From Dioscorea cayenensis subsp. rotundata (Eukaryota > Streptophyta > Magnoliopsida > Dioscoreales > Dioscoreaceae), in contig NC_052474.1 of the NCBI RefSeq assembly GCF_009730915.1, positions 7,289,501 to 7,353,500 on the forward strand: a DNA stretch of 64,000 bases. Reading direction: 5' to 3'. This document shows positions 35,480-45,693 of the stretch, in pieces; position 1 is the first letter of the stretch; each line of letters starts with the position of its first letter. The translations under genes and the position numbers were made by a program. A model generated the notes under the pieces. That model made no database searches and had not been told where the DNA came from. It was given only the letters and a program-made list of their open reading frames with translations.

Positions 35480-38400
35480 TGTTTGACTAGCGTCGTCACG
35501 TCAAAAGGTGGAGAAAGGAGGGAGTGACACGTGTGAGCGCGCATGGAGGTGAGGTGTAGGAAAATAGCCGGCAAGTCTCCCTGTTGGGCGTTGCCGAGTC
35601 GGCTTGTCGGGTCTCAGGTCCGCTTGGGAAATCATTGGGGGGCCCACAATGGCTCAGTGGCAGCAGCGTAATTAGTGGCAAATATTAGGTTTGTTTTGGG
35701 AAGGAGGTTTTTCGCCTCTTCCCTAGGCGACGACTCTTTTATCAGGTTATCTGTCCAATTCTCGCCGTCCGATTCGGATCTGATGGTCATGTCACTGTAC
35801 CCCGTTAACCAATTGGTTGATTAATTAATTAAGAGGGAAACGATGGTTATCTTTTTCTCTAGGCTACCTAATGCGCACATAAATGTTCATGGAATCACAA
35901 ATAAACATCAAACGAGGATGTGTTTATATATATATATATATATATCAATGTATTTTTTTAAAACAGAAGGAATAAAACATATTTATTAAAAAAACAAAAG
36001 GTAAGAGTCCATAAATACTAACAAAAGTATTAAAAAAAAATTGGAGAAAATAACAATAATACAGCACGATAAGAATACGTTAAAGATTTACACACAACAT
36101 AAAAAAAACACATTCTAGAGAAGGAGAGAAATCTTTAAGAAGACTCCGGAGTACAAGCACCGGTGAATTACTAATTAGCGCTACTCTTAACCATTAGAGG
36201 TTACTCGGTTCACTTTTTATGGGGTCTGTAAACTCCAGACTTTTCATGACCATTTGGTTTCTCTCTTCTAGTTTTTGTCTTTTTAATTTTGGGGTTACAG
36301 ACACTCAAAAAATAACATTTGAGACATTTTGATAATCACAACAAAAGAAGTACAAAACTGTGCATAAAATTTTTTTCTATTTTTTATAAGCCAAATATTT
36401 CATTTTAACGCATTGGATTAAGTATTTCATGTATCTTTCGCTCTCCCTCTAAGTCATATCCTCCAAAGATTCCCCATATTAGAGAGGGACTTAGGAAAGC
36501 TAGTCAAACCAAAGTATTGCAAAAAGATAGTGTATGAACAACAAATCCGAGGATTCAATGTCAACATAGCAAATCATTTAGGTAGTTGTTAGAAGTTGGT
36601 TGCATATTCTTTTAGTTTGATTTTCCAAGTAAAAGATCTAGTTATTTCTTTTTCCTCAAGTAGAAGATTAAGAGTTTTAAACCTCCCCTTTAAATGAATT
36701 AAAAATTTAATTTTAATATAAACTTTATTCTTTTATATAATTAAAAAATGTAGGGAAAAAGGTTGATTATTTGCTTAAAAATCATATTATATTTCAAGTT
36801 ATTGTTAGAAGGCATTACTTTCTATGTTCAATTATAAGTGTTCACTTTAACCTTTTAACAAAGAGTAAGATAAAGTAGTTATAATTAAAAATCCTATGCA
36901 TATTTAGGATTTTCATTCTACCCATTTCTTTCTCCATCCATTAAGGTTGTTCATTTAGAGTGATAGTGGTGGAGAATAGTATATATGTAAAAATGTTGGT
37001 AAGTTGACTTTGAAAATTAACTCTTAAATTAGGTATGTGGACAGATAATTTGAGACATAAAAAGCTTCTAGAAGTTAACATTTATAATAAAATGAAAGGA
37101 GTAGATCACAAAAAGATTTACATTGTTAATATATCTATGATTTTTTAGGCTAATAAATAGTGGTTAAAGTTTTTAAAAAATAATATTGTAACTTAAAATT
37201 GTGGCACTCATTAAACATCACTATGATTAAGGGTATATATATTTTTATAAATGTGACAAGCGCATTATTATCTAAGATATGTTCAGAAAGTTGAAATTAA
37301 TTGTCTATCCCATGCACATCTTAACTTAGTAACATAAGTTCACATCTATAATTGGTAATCCGCCCACCACTATATTCAATGGAACTTAAATTTTTTTACA
37401 TTAATACCTTTTGCTTATTAGATTATGAACCTTGTGAATACAAGTTTGAACAAATATTTATTACATCAAAAAAGAAATAATGGGAACTATTCAAATGTGA
37501 CTCTCCAGCTGCTGCAATAATAAAGGTGGGGATGTACTTAAAAAAAAAATATATTTTTAAATCAAAAGAGACCAAAAACTATTAATTTTTATCTTTGAAT
37601 AGTGTCATAATTTGGAATTTGGATGTTGTTGTTCCAATAACTAAACTTTGTCTATGATTATTTGATTAAAACATTAACTAGTTAATTAATCTGACACAAA
37701 TCAATTAAAGGAGCAGCAGGAAGAAAGTGGTGTGCATTTCCCCAGAGAAGATGATGATGATGAGAGTGGGGGGAGCATGAACAAGAGCAGAGCAAGTCTG
37801 TGTGGGGCTATGTCCGGAGCAATAAGCGTTTTGTCGGTTTCAAGTACGCATCAAATCATATCACTTGTCATTTATTCGGGGCATGGTTTCCTTTGCCTTT
37901 CCCCATGCGACCGCTATGCATTCACTGGCGCCTCCTGCTCCTTTCTTTTCTCTCTCACGCATTTCATCGAACACCTCTCTGCTTCGTTATCAATTACATC
38001 AAACATTTAATTTCTCTGTTTTTCTTTTGGATTTTTGCTTTGTTGCGCCCCTCTAACTGTTCAGAAACCACTGACCACTGTGTATTCACAGGCGCCTTGT
38101 CCTATTTTACCCATTTAATCAAGCACCACACATGTCCTTTCTTTCCCTAGCATTTAATCAAACATCTTGACTTCATTGTCATTTAACTTCGTGTATTTTC
38201 CCTCTTTTTTTTTTGCCACCAGCACAAACACACCAAAAAAAGCAAAATAGATTTTTTTGATAAAAAAATGTGCTTCTCAAAGGAGTTCATGAATAACTTA
38301 CTTTTGGTGTGTGACACATTATATAAAAAAATCTACTATAGAAGATATTAGATGTTCTATATTATATTTGAACTCTGTATTTGTTCATGATTATTATTTT

Positions 38401-38600
38401 TCTGGTTTATAAATATAATAAATTTTTTTATATAAACTTCTTTTTGGTTTTTTTGTTTTTTTCTTTAATGACTTTTTGATGAATACACACTCCATGCATA
38501 ATACCATCCCATGGAAGGTTTTTAGTATAGATGAATAAAATAAAAGACATAGTATTTAAAACCTGCAAAAAATTTAAACAATGAAATTAAATCGTTTGCG
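35480..38600. other. Intergenic, no gene recognised
   Basis: The first 350 nt are GC-rich distal upstream DNA of the HD-Zip gene. The rest is AT-rich. Overlapping open frames at 37732-38150 show no family features and are probably chance. Confidence 0.4.
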
Positions 38601-38620
38601 TCAAAATTGGTTTTTGTTAA

Positions 38621-38668
38621 GTTTAGGGCTGGATTTCAATTTTTTTTTTTGTTTAGGGCTGGATTTCA
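38621..38668 (+). repeat. Short tandem duplication (18-mer twice)
   Basis: GTTTAGGGCTGGATTTCA occurs at 38621-38638 and again at 38651-38668, separated by a T-rich spacer. Confidence 0.85.
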
Positions 38669-39130
38669 GGCTGAGCTTATGCTTGAGTCTCTTTGTTCAT
38701 GTTCAGTTTGATAGGATGGCAATATGTTATTTCTATGAGGAAATGAACAAATAGACCTTCTCAAATTAAGTTATTCACAAAAAACCCCTTGATTTTTAGT
38801 GTTTGTAGAAGGTTCCTTTTTTTTTTTATTGCCATTTTTTTTGTGCATCCACTTGGTTTTTAATGCTGTGAATTTTGAAGTGCAAAGATGAAAATGCCCA
38901 CCACACTCATCCATTGTTGTTATACTTTGGGAAATGGCCGTAAGAGCGGTTATGAATCCTGTGGGTGTGCAATGATATTGGTCTTGGCGCCTCTTTCTTC
39001 TCTTGCTTGCCCTTATATTTTCAAAAAGAAAAGAAGTGCAAAGACTTTCCTTTTTCTCATATCACCCCACAACCGTGACACCATCTCTTCTTTCTTGAAA
39101 CAACGAAAGCCGCACTCTGAAGTACTAAAG

Positions 39131-39290
39131 CAACATGGCAACCGTAGAAAAAAATTTGGAGGTTTTACTATTGTTTTTTTTCTTTTTTTGTTGGTGTTCC
39201 AGAACTTTGTGATGAAGATTTTACAGTTTCAATTTTATGATTTTGGTTTGACGTCTTTTGTCCGATGTCTCTGTATATGGTTTTAATGTT
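39131..39290 (+). repeat. 160-bp dispersed repeat, copy 1
   Basis: This segment is alignable over its full length with 48073-48232: both start CAACATGGCAACCGTAGAA and end ATGGTTTTAATGTT, and both are 160 nt long. Upstream of it, about 38740-38890 (TTCACAAAAAACCCCTTG and similar) resembles non-autonomous transposon ends. The parent element is not identified. Confidence 0.8.
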
Positions 39291-39877
39291 ACTTATAATG
39301 AGCTTATTTTACATAAATAAGATCATATGAAAAAACATAAATTTAAATATTTTTGATGAACTCATTTGACCATCGATATTATTGATCATCAAAATACATT
39401 AGACCTACACTAAATAAACAAATAACAACAATATTGAGAAATGGATATTAAGACTTTGATTAAAAAAATAATTAATTATTTAAGCTAGCTTCATTTTTTT
39501 TTTATTTAAATTTACTTTTTTTTTTAAATTTTCTATAATTATCTTAAATAGCTTGATTACAAGAAAAATTATTTTTCTTACCATAAAGAGGATTAGTACC
39601 ACCAGGAATGTTCCCCACAACCCTTAAAAAATCAAATTGATTAGATCTAATGAAATGAATTTGGTCAGATTCATCATTGGTATACTTGTGATCTTTTTGA
39701 AAAAGGTGGATAAACCACTTCTATTAAACAGAAAACAGAAACTGACACCAATACACGAAACAACAACCAGAACCACAAGAAGTGGAAACAAAAGACAAAA
39801 CAACAGAAGACCAGACAAAACAGAAAGAAACAACACCAAGCAGGTCGCCACCACGCGCCTGCAGCAAGACAGCAAGA

Positions 39878-42800
39878 CTACTCCGTGATCTGAATCAGTG
39901 TCTCCTCAGAAGGAACGGCTCCTCCTGTCTCGTTAGTGGGACAGCCACCTCCTGCCTCCTCCACCTGGTTGCCAGCAAACTCCAAACAACGGCGGATGGC
40001 TTCACAGGGTTCCCTCAATTTCTCTCTAAGGCTCTCCGAAGCTGTAGATAACCAAGATAAAAGCATACGATCAATTTTCCTTGTTAGGTCATGAGCAGAC
40101 AGACAGATAGCATTAAAAATGCAGTCATTTCTAGCAATCCAGATATTCCACACAATTGCTTTGACCACTAAGTCCCCCATGTCTTTACAAGCCGGTCTCA
40201 CACCGGACCTCCAGCTCCCCCACACCAACGACATAGACACGGGCGGCTCAGGGAGATGTAGGAGCTCCACGTAATGCCTCCACACCCTTTTCGCAAAAGA
40301 GCAATGCAGAAAAAGATGGTCCACCGACTCCGTTCCGGCATGACACAGAACACACGTAGCAGTTGGGAGCATATTGCATCTACGCTTCTCTAAATTCTCA
40401 AGCGAGAGGATCCGATCTTGCCAAACAAGCCAGTTGAACACAGAAATCTTTTTGGGGCAGCTATTGCGCCAAAAGAAACGTGCGATGGGACACCGACGCC
40501 CCCCCTCCACCAGAAAATTATAAAAGGATTTCACTGTAAATTTGCCATTTCCAACAAATTTCCACCATTTGTAATCTCCGGCCATACCACAGGGTCCACG
40601 AAGCCGAGTTCTAATAGCCTGGATTTCAGGCTCGATCGCGAATGGGGCAAGCTCCAAAAGACTCGAGAGCTCAGAAATCGTACCGTTAGGTGCCCTTGTT
40701 CTACTGAACTCAACCGGCCAGATGTACATAGGCGCCCGACCGTCAACCCACCGATCTTTCCAAAAAAGAGTCTCCGTCCCTGTATTGACTCCTTGCAAAA
40801 CACAGCCTCTCAAGGCCGGGATACAGCTCATCACCCCTTTCCAAAAGTAGGACACTCTTCCCAACTGTCTGGGAAACATGTTCCAACATTGGATATCGTA
40901 GTTAAACCGGATCACTTTCGCACCTCCCCACGACGAGTCCGTCATAAATTTCCACCACCATTTTCCAAGCAAAGCTTGGTTGAAGCAGCGTAAATCAAGA
41001 ATACCCCAACCACCTAACTCTCGAGGTCGGCAAAGATTCTTCCAAGCAACCAACCTGCATTTAGGGTGTTCAATGTCCGGCCCAGTCCACAAAAAATCCC
41101 TACGAATCCGATCAATCTTCTTCACGACCCAACATGGGACCCTGAACAGGGACATCCAATAAGTAGGAATTGCAGTGAGGACAGAATTAACCAAAGTAAG
41201 CCGCCCCCCCAACGACAGATGTCTCACTTTCCACACAGCAAGACGCTTTCTGACTTTTGATACGAGCTCTTCCCAATCTTGCTTTCGTGGTCTGTTTCCA
41301 GAGATCGGCATACCCAGGTAGACCACCGGAAGCACACCTCTGCCGCAGCTCAAGGTGTAAGCCGCATCCATCTCAGGTAGCCGCTCCCGCGTCGTTGTGT
41401 ATAGACATGTTTTAGAGAAATTCGTAGCCAACCCTGTCAACCCCTCAAAGATATACAGCAAGAGCTTAACCACCCGCAAATCCTCTAGGCCACCCGTGGT
41501 CAAAACCAGAAGATCATCCGCATAGTGCAGATTGCATCTACTGCCCATCTCCCCTAAAGGTACACCAATCAGCACTTTGGATCTCAGAGCATGGGAGAAC
41601 ATTGAGCAAAGTGTATCCATTACCAACACAAACAACATGGGAGATAAGGGATCCCCCTGTCTTAAACCCCTTTGATAACGAACATACCCATTTGGAGCAC
41701 CATTCACCAAAATATTAGCCTTAGACGAGAATAAGATGCTTTTAATCCAACCAATCCACCGATTCCCGAACCCCCTGACCTTCAATAAATCAACCAGAAA
41801 ATTCCAGTCCACCATATCAAATGCTTTAGCAAAATCCACTTTCAGAATATGCCCTTCCATCCTACGTTTGTGTAAGCTGAAAAGCAGCTCTTCCGCAGTG
41901 GCGATATTATCCAGGATACAGCGTCCTTTTATGAAAGCCGATTGTTCCGGCTCAACCAACTCATTAATAACCCTACTAAGTCGAGAGGCCAACAGTTTAG
42001 ATAAGATTTTTAATGACGCGTTTATCAGACTGATGGGCCTGTAATCGCCAGGGGTTTCCGGGGCAACCACTTTAGGAATTAAAACAATATTGGCCCAGTT
42101 AATCTTCTCCAGATTTGCACTATGAGAATAGAAATCTTCACAAAGCCGGAGCAGGTCCGGACTAACCGTATCCCAATTTTGCTTAAAGAACTGAATGGGG
42201 AAACCATCCGGTCCCGGAGCTTTGTCCCCCCCCAAATCAAAAACAGCTCTTTTGATTTCCTCCAGAGTGAAAGGTCGGTCTAAACCCTCCAGATCAACTG
42301 CTCTCTTATGGGCAAAAAGTTTATGCATATCAATTCGAAGTCGAACCGGTCGACTACAACCAAATTGCGTTTTGAAGTGATCCGCGAAAATTCTACCAAT
42401 TTCGCGGGGAGTTTCAACACTAACACCATTCAATCTCATCCGCGGTATGAAATTACGGTTCTTGCGGCCATTAGCAATTGCATGGAAGAATTTTGTGTTA
42501 CCGTCGCCTTCTTTCAACCATTGTATCTTAGCTCTCTGTTTCCAATACACCTCTTCCTGCTTACAAATCACACCCAGGTTCTCCAGGGTGCAATTCACTT
42601 TCCTCTCCTCTTCCGCCGACAGCCTTCTTGACTCCTTCACAATATCCCAAGCCTCCACTTCATTCAATAACGCAAGCTTTTTGAGCTTAATTGATCCAAA
42701 GTTAAACTTTGCCCAATGCCGCAATTTCTCCCTCACTCCCGCCACTTTTTTTGAAAAGATGAAAGCCCCACATCCCACCGGTGCGATCCCCGACCACCAG

Positions 42801-42898
42801 CTATTAACAAGATCTTGAAAGCCCTCAGTGATAGTCCAAGCCAATTCAAAACGAAACGGCTTTGGAAAAAAAGAATGGGATCCCACCTCCAGCCTAAT
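39878..42898 (-). CDS. LINE-2 ORF2, reverse transcriptase and zf-RVT part
   Basis: This uninterrupted frame of about 1007 codons codes for the larger part of ORF2. In order it shows: the linker IQWLKEGDGNTKFFHAIANG, the RT domain starting GGDKAPGPDGFPIQFF, FIKGRCILDNIATAEELLFS, VDFAKAFDMVDW, RQGDPLSPMLFVL and the catalytic HYADDLLVL (about 41510-41535). Thumb motifs follow (GGRLTLVNSVL, GGWGILDL, KWWWKF), then FWKDRWVDG and the zinc-binding region CVLCHAGTESVDHLFLHC near the C-terminus. The frame also opens four codons into the hAT element, so the ATG at 42910 is not the native start. Function in the living element: target-primed reverse transcription of its own RNA. Confidence 0.93.
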   Translation of the reverse strand: MRLEVGSHSFFPKPFRFELAWTITEGFQDLVNSWWSGIAPVGCGAFIFSKKVAGVREKLRHWAKFNFGSIKLKKLALLNEVEAWDIVKESRRLSAEEERKVNCTLENLGVICKQEEVYWKQRAKIQWLKEGDGNTKFFHAIANGRKNRNFIPRMRLNGVSVETPREIGRIFADHFKTQFGCSRPVRLRIDMHKLFAHKRAVDLEGLDRPFTLEEIKRAVFDLGGDKAPGPDGFPIQFFKQNWDTVSPDLLRLCEDFYSHSANLEKINWANIVLIPKVVAPETPGDYRPISLINASLKILSKLLASRLSRVINELVEPEQSAFIKGRCILDNIATAEELLFSLHKRRMEGHILKVDFAKAFDMVDWNFLVDLLKVRGFGNRWIGWIKSILFSSKANILVNGAPNGYVRYQRGLRQGDPLSPMLFVLVMDTLCSMFSHALRSKVLIGVPLGEMGSRCNLHYADDLLVLTTGGLEDLRVVKLLLYIFEGLTGLATNFSKTCLYTTTRERLPEMDAAYTLSCGRGVLPVVYLGMPISGNRPRKQDWEELVSKVRKRLAVWKVRHLSLGGRLTLVNSVLTAIPTYWMSLFRVPCWVVKKIDRIRRDFLWTGPDIEHPKCRLVAWKNLCRPRELGGWGILDLRCFNQALLGKWWWKFMTDSSWGGAKVIRFNYDIQCWNMFPRQLGRVSYFWKGVMSCIPALRGCVLQGVNTGTETLFWKDRWVDGRAPMYIWPVEFSRTRAPNGTISELSSLLELAPFAIEPEIQAIRTRLRGPCGMAGDYKWWKFVGNGKFTVKSFYNFLVEGGRRCPIARFFWRNSCPKKISVFNWLVWQDRILSLENLEKRRCNMLPTATCVLCHAGTESVDHLFLHCSFAKRVWRHYVELLHLPEPPVSMSLVWGSWRSGVRPACKDMGDLVVKAIVWNIWIARNDCIFNAICLSAHDLTRKIDRMLLSWLSTASESLREKLREPCEAIRRCLEFAGNQVEEAGGGCPTNETGGAVPSEETLIQITE
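42891..42898 (+). repeat. hAT target-site duplication, left
   Basis: AGCCTAAT; identical to 43969-43976. Confidence 0.88.
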
Positions 42899-43968
42899 TA
42901 GAGATGGCAATTTGTACCCTACTCGAGCGGGTATGCACAGTACCCGTGCCGGTCAAAGAGGGTATTACCCTCTTTTGGACCGGGTACTGTCACGGTAAGG
43001 GTAATACCCGTTAGTTTTTGAGCGAGTGCAGGGTCGGGTAAGGGTATGCCCCCTACCCCTACCCGTACCCTTTACCCTTACCCTTACCCGGGTTGAAGAG
43101 GGTGCGGGTAAAAACCCGACTGCACGTGCCCCTTACCCTTTCATATATATATATATATATATAATTTTTTTATTAAACTAAACATTTACTCAATATCTAT
43201 TTTCATGGTGATTAATTTGAAAATAATACTTCAAATTTTTCTCTTAATATATTATTTTTAAATTTTTATTTAATTTCTATATTTATATTTGATAATATTA
43301 TCAAAATTGAATTTTTAGATATATATTAAAAAAATCATAATTAAATTTAAAAATAAACAAATATAAAAAAATAATGTTATAATAATTTATTCTATAAATT
43401 ATAAAAAAACATCTCGAAAAAAATAACATACTAATAAAAAAATCAATTGGATATAACTTATGAGAATTACTTATAATATTTTTTTATATTCAAAAATCTT
43501 ACTAGATATTTATAAAAATTTGAAGCTATATAAAATATAAATAGTAGATATATGAAAAATTTAAAAACAAAAACCAAGATAGTTAAACATAGAACAAAAA
43601 CAAAAGGTAGAGTTACCATTGAGTTCTAAATAAATGTCATTTTTTTATGTGATTATATAATTTAAGATAAACAAATATATATCAACTTGTAATTTTTGAA
43701 TTTATGGACATGTGTTTAAAGATTGTAATATAATGTATAATTAATTTATTTTTATTATTATTTAAATTTAATTCGATAATTTGAACAATGGGTAACAACG
43801 GGTAAGCTGGCACTCTATGAGGGTATACCCAGTACCTCGGAGTAAGGGTAAGGGTATGATTTTTACCACGAAGGGTGCGGGTAAGAGTACGGGTATGGGG
43901 GTGAGGGGTTGCAGTGCGGGTAAGGGTTTTGGCATACCCTACCCATACCCTACCCGTTGCCATCCCTA
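42899..43968. mobile_element. Non-autonomous hAT-type DNA transposon inside LINE-2
   Basis: The 1070-bp element starts TAGAGATGGCAA and ends with the complement of TAGGGATGGCAA, a 12-bp terminal inverted repeat with one mismatch. It is flanked by the 8-bp duplication AGCCTAAT (42891-42898 and 43969-43976). An 8-bp duplication and these termini fit the hAT superfamily. Both ends carry dense GGGTA/TACCC words over about 200 nt (left) and 170 nt (right), likely transposase-binding subterminal repeats. The core is AT-rich with no transposase, so it must move in trans. Confidence 0.9.
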
Positions 43969-43976
43969 AGCCTAAT
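43969..43976 (+). repeat. hAT target-site duplication, right
   Basis: AGCCTAAT; identical to 42891-42898. Confidence 0.88.
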
Positions 43977-44657
43977 CGGCACATGATCAGATCCGATTCT
44001 GGGGAGACAGTTCTGGACCACCCTAGGGAAGCACGCTAACCACTCATTATTCACGAGGAATCTATCTAGCTTGACCCAGATAGGATCCTCTTGGCCATTT
44101 GTCCAAGTGAATCTTCTTCCCAACGCGGGCGGCTCCTGCAGTCCCATATCGTGCAAAAATAAATTTGCACACCGAATGTCCTCCAAATTGGGGTTCCCCG
44201 ACGATTTGTCTCCCACCTCGAAGATCGCATTAAAGTCCCCACAAACCACCCAAGGCCGTGGAGGGACCCCGAGTCTGTTTCTCAATTCATCCCAAAATTC
44301 CTGTTTACGGGGCCGCTCATTGGGCCCATACACCACCGTACATCTCCACTTAATATTTAAATTCTTCGAGGTAAAGTCAACCGTTAGACTGAACTCCCCC
44401 ATCCAAATCAAAAGTCCCTGTAAAATTGTGCTATTCCAACCTATCGCGATACCACCAGCCGTACCTCTGGCGGGTAAAAATAAAAATTGATCAAGACGAT
44501 GTCCACCAATCTCCCTCCAGGTAGCTTGATTGATCTCTTCCAATTTTGTCTCTTGAAGGCAACAAACATCGGCATGATGGATTGTCAAAAAGTCCTTAAC
44601 TAGAAATCTCTTCGATGGCCTACCTAGCCCCCTAACATTCCAGTTTAAAATATTCAT
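43969..44657 (-). CDS. LINE-2 ORF2, N-terminal endonuclease part (cut off by insertion)
   Basis: ATG at 44657 (MNILNWNVRGLGRPSKRF) aligns with the LINE-1 ORF2 start. The open frame extends further upstream to 44762, but that part overlaps ORF1 and is not conserved. Endonuclease motifs: QETKLEE, CGDFNA and GSDHVPI. The frame runs into the hAT element at 43968 and stops soon after. Omitting the insertion and one 8-bp target copy, the two parts (681 and 3021 nt) are in the same frame, for a native ORF2 of about 1233 aa. Confidence 0.92.
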
Positions 44658-44667
44658 GGACAACCAA

Positions 44668-45693
44668 TTAGCACCCTCGACCCTCCACCGAGGTCGACTC
44701 GGACCCCTCCGGGCTACACCCGTGGGACCTTTCAAGCTTACGGATATGGTTAATACAATCATTCACAGATCCAGTAAAAGAGATACCACAAGCATCACAA
44801 TAATTCGCAATTTGAACATTAGACCACTCAGCAATTAATAAAGGTTTGGATCTCGTACCTTTATCGCCATCATCATCCACCCCTTTTTTCTTTGCCGATT
44901 TGGGTATCTCTACTACGTAGCCCGCCTCCTCATTGAATCTCGAGGAGGGTTTCTTTTGTCGTTCACTCTTCCTTGTTCTAGTCTGCTGCCCCATTTTAGA
45001 CGTATTACTTTCCACGTGCAAGTCTGGCAACAGCTTTTTTAAATTACTTTCAAACTCTGTCAACGAATCATCCGAGTCAACTTCCATATCAGGCGACACA
45101 GAATCAGAGGACCGATACTCAGGAATTTCTCCTGCCAATTTCAATTTCGCGCCACTGATATCCCCTACAACACCGGACTCCGTTCCCGGGATTAGGGCCC
45201 AAACACCTGCCAAATATCTCCACACAAATCCCACCGGTGGGGCCACATTAGGAGCAACCGATTTATCTCTGAAGTTTACCCCCGACATCAGTTGTTCCAG
45301 CAAACTGTCATTACCCACCTTAGAGGTCTCTACACATGTAGAGGCCCCCAAGTCTCTTTCATTACAAACATCAGGCCCGCCCACCCAATCGGGCCCACCA
45401 CCCCTTCTATTCCCAATGTCCCGGTCCATTTGATGCTCCACCTCACATAAATACACTGGATCCAAAGAGGCCAATCGGCCAAGATCTTCAGTGGGCCCAG
45501 CCAAACAAACTAAAGGATCCTCCATTATCTTGTCAATAATATGAGAATTCATATCCTGTCCCAGCACCGGATCAAGCGCGTCATTATTCATGCCACCTGA
45601 CCCACAATCCTGGTCCGACAGCACAACATTAACCTTAACATGTTCCTCTCCTTCCTTAACCTGCTCCGTCGTACATAAATCTACAAAAACCAT
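44668..45693 (-). CDS. LINE-2 ORF1 (C-terminal portion, 341 aa)
   Basis: Open frame of 341 codons from ATG 45693 to TAA 44668-44670. Composition is hydrophilic with acidic and KR-rich stretches (RTRKSERQKKPSSRF). The end, WSNVQIANYCDACGISFTGS, matches the ORF1 tail of LINE-1, which fixes its identity. Plant L1 ORF1 normally carries an N-terminal RNA-binding domain and a CCHC zinc knuckle. Neither is visible, so the native start is probably lost and the ATG given is internal. Confidence 0.8.
   Translation of the reverse strand: MVFVDLCTTEQVKEGEEHVKVNVVLSDQDCGSGGMNNDALDPVLGQDMNSHIIDKIMEDPLVCLAGPTEDLGRLASLDPVYLCEVEHQMDRDIGNRRGGGPDWVGGPDVCNERDLGASTCVETSKVGNDSLLEQLMSGVNFRDKSVAPNVAPPVGFVWRYLAGVWALIPGTESGVVGDISGAKLKLAGEIPEYRSSDSVSPDMEVDSDDSLTEFESNLKKLLPDLHVESNTSKMGQQTRTRKSERQKKPSSRFNEEAGYVVEIPKSAKKKGVDDDGDKGTRSKPLLIAEWSNVQIANYCDACGISFTGSVNDCINHIRKLERSHGCSPEGSESTSVEGRGC

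Larger units (their letters stand above)
39690..45693 (-). mobile_element. LINE-2: L1-type LINE, minus strand, carrying a hAT-type insertion
   Basis: Read on the minus strand: ORF1 (45693-44668), a 10-nt gap, ORF2 (44657-39878, split by the insertion at 42899-43968), then a 3' UTR ending near 39690 in the motif GTGGTTTATCCAC shared with LINE-1. Neither DUF4283 nor a CCHC knuckle was seen in ORF1, so the element is probably 5'-truncated near 45700. No target-site duplication was found. Apart from the insertion, ORF2 has no stop over more than 1200 codons, so this copy is much younger than LINE-1. Confidence 0.9.

Noticed and set aside
35480..35700. GC-rich block upstream of HD-Zip considered as an upstream gene exon.
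   Set aside because: No frame with coding features; it fits distal promoter DNA.
37732..38150. Three overlapping open frames of 63-116 codons.
   Set aside because: Overlapping frames in the same strand with low-complexity hydrophobic content and no conserved motif; likely chance.
42195..42818. Plus-strand open frames of 61-123 aa.
   Set aside because: All are antisense shadows of the LINE-2 ORF2 frame.
42940..43140. Dense TACCC/GGGTA runs first looked like an interstitial telomere or G-quadruplex block.
   Set aside because: They are symmetric at both ends of a TIR- and TSD-bounded element, so they are hAT subterminal repeats.
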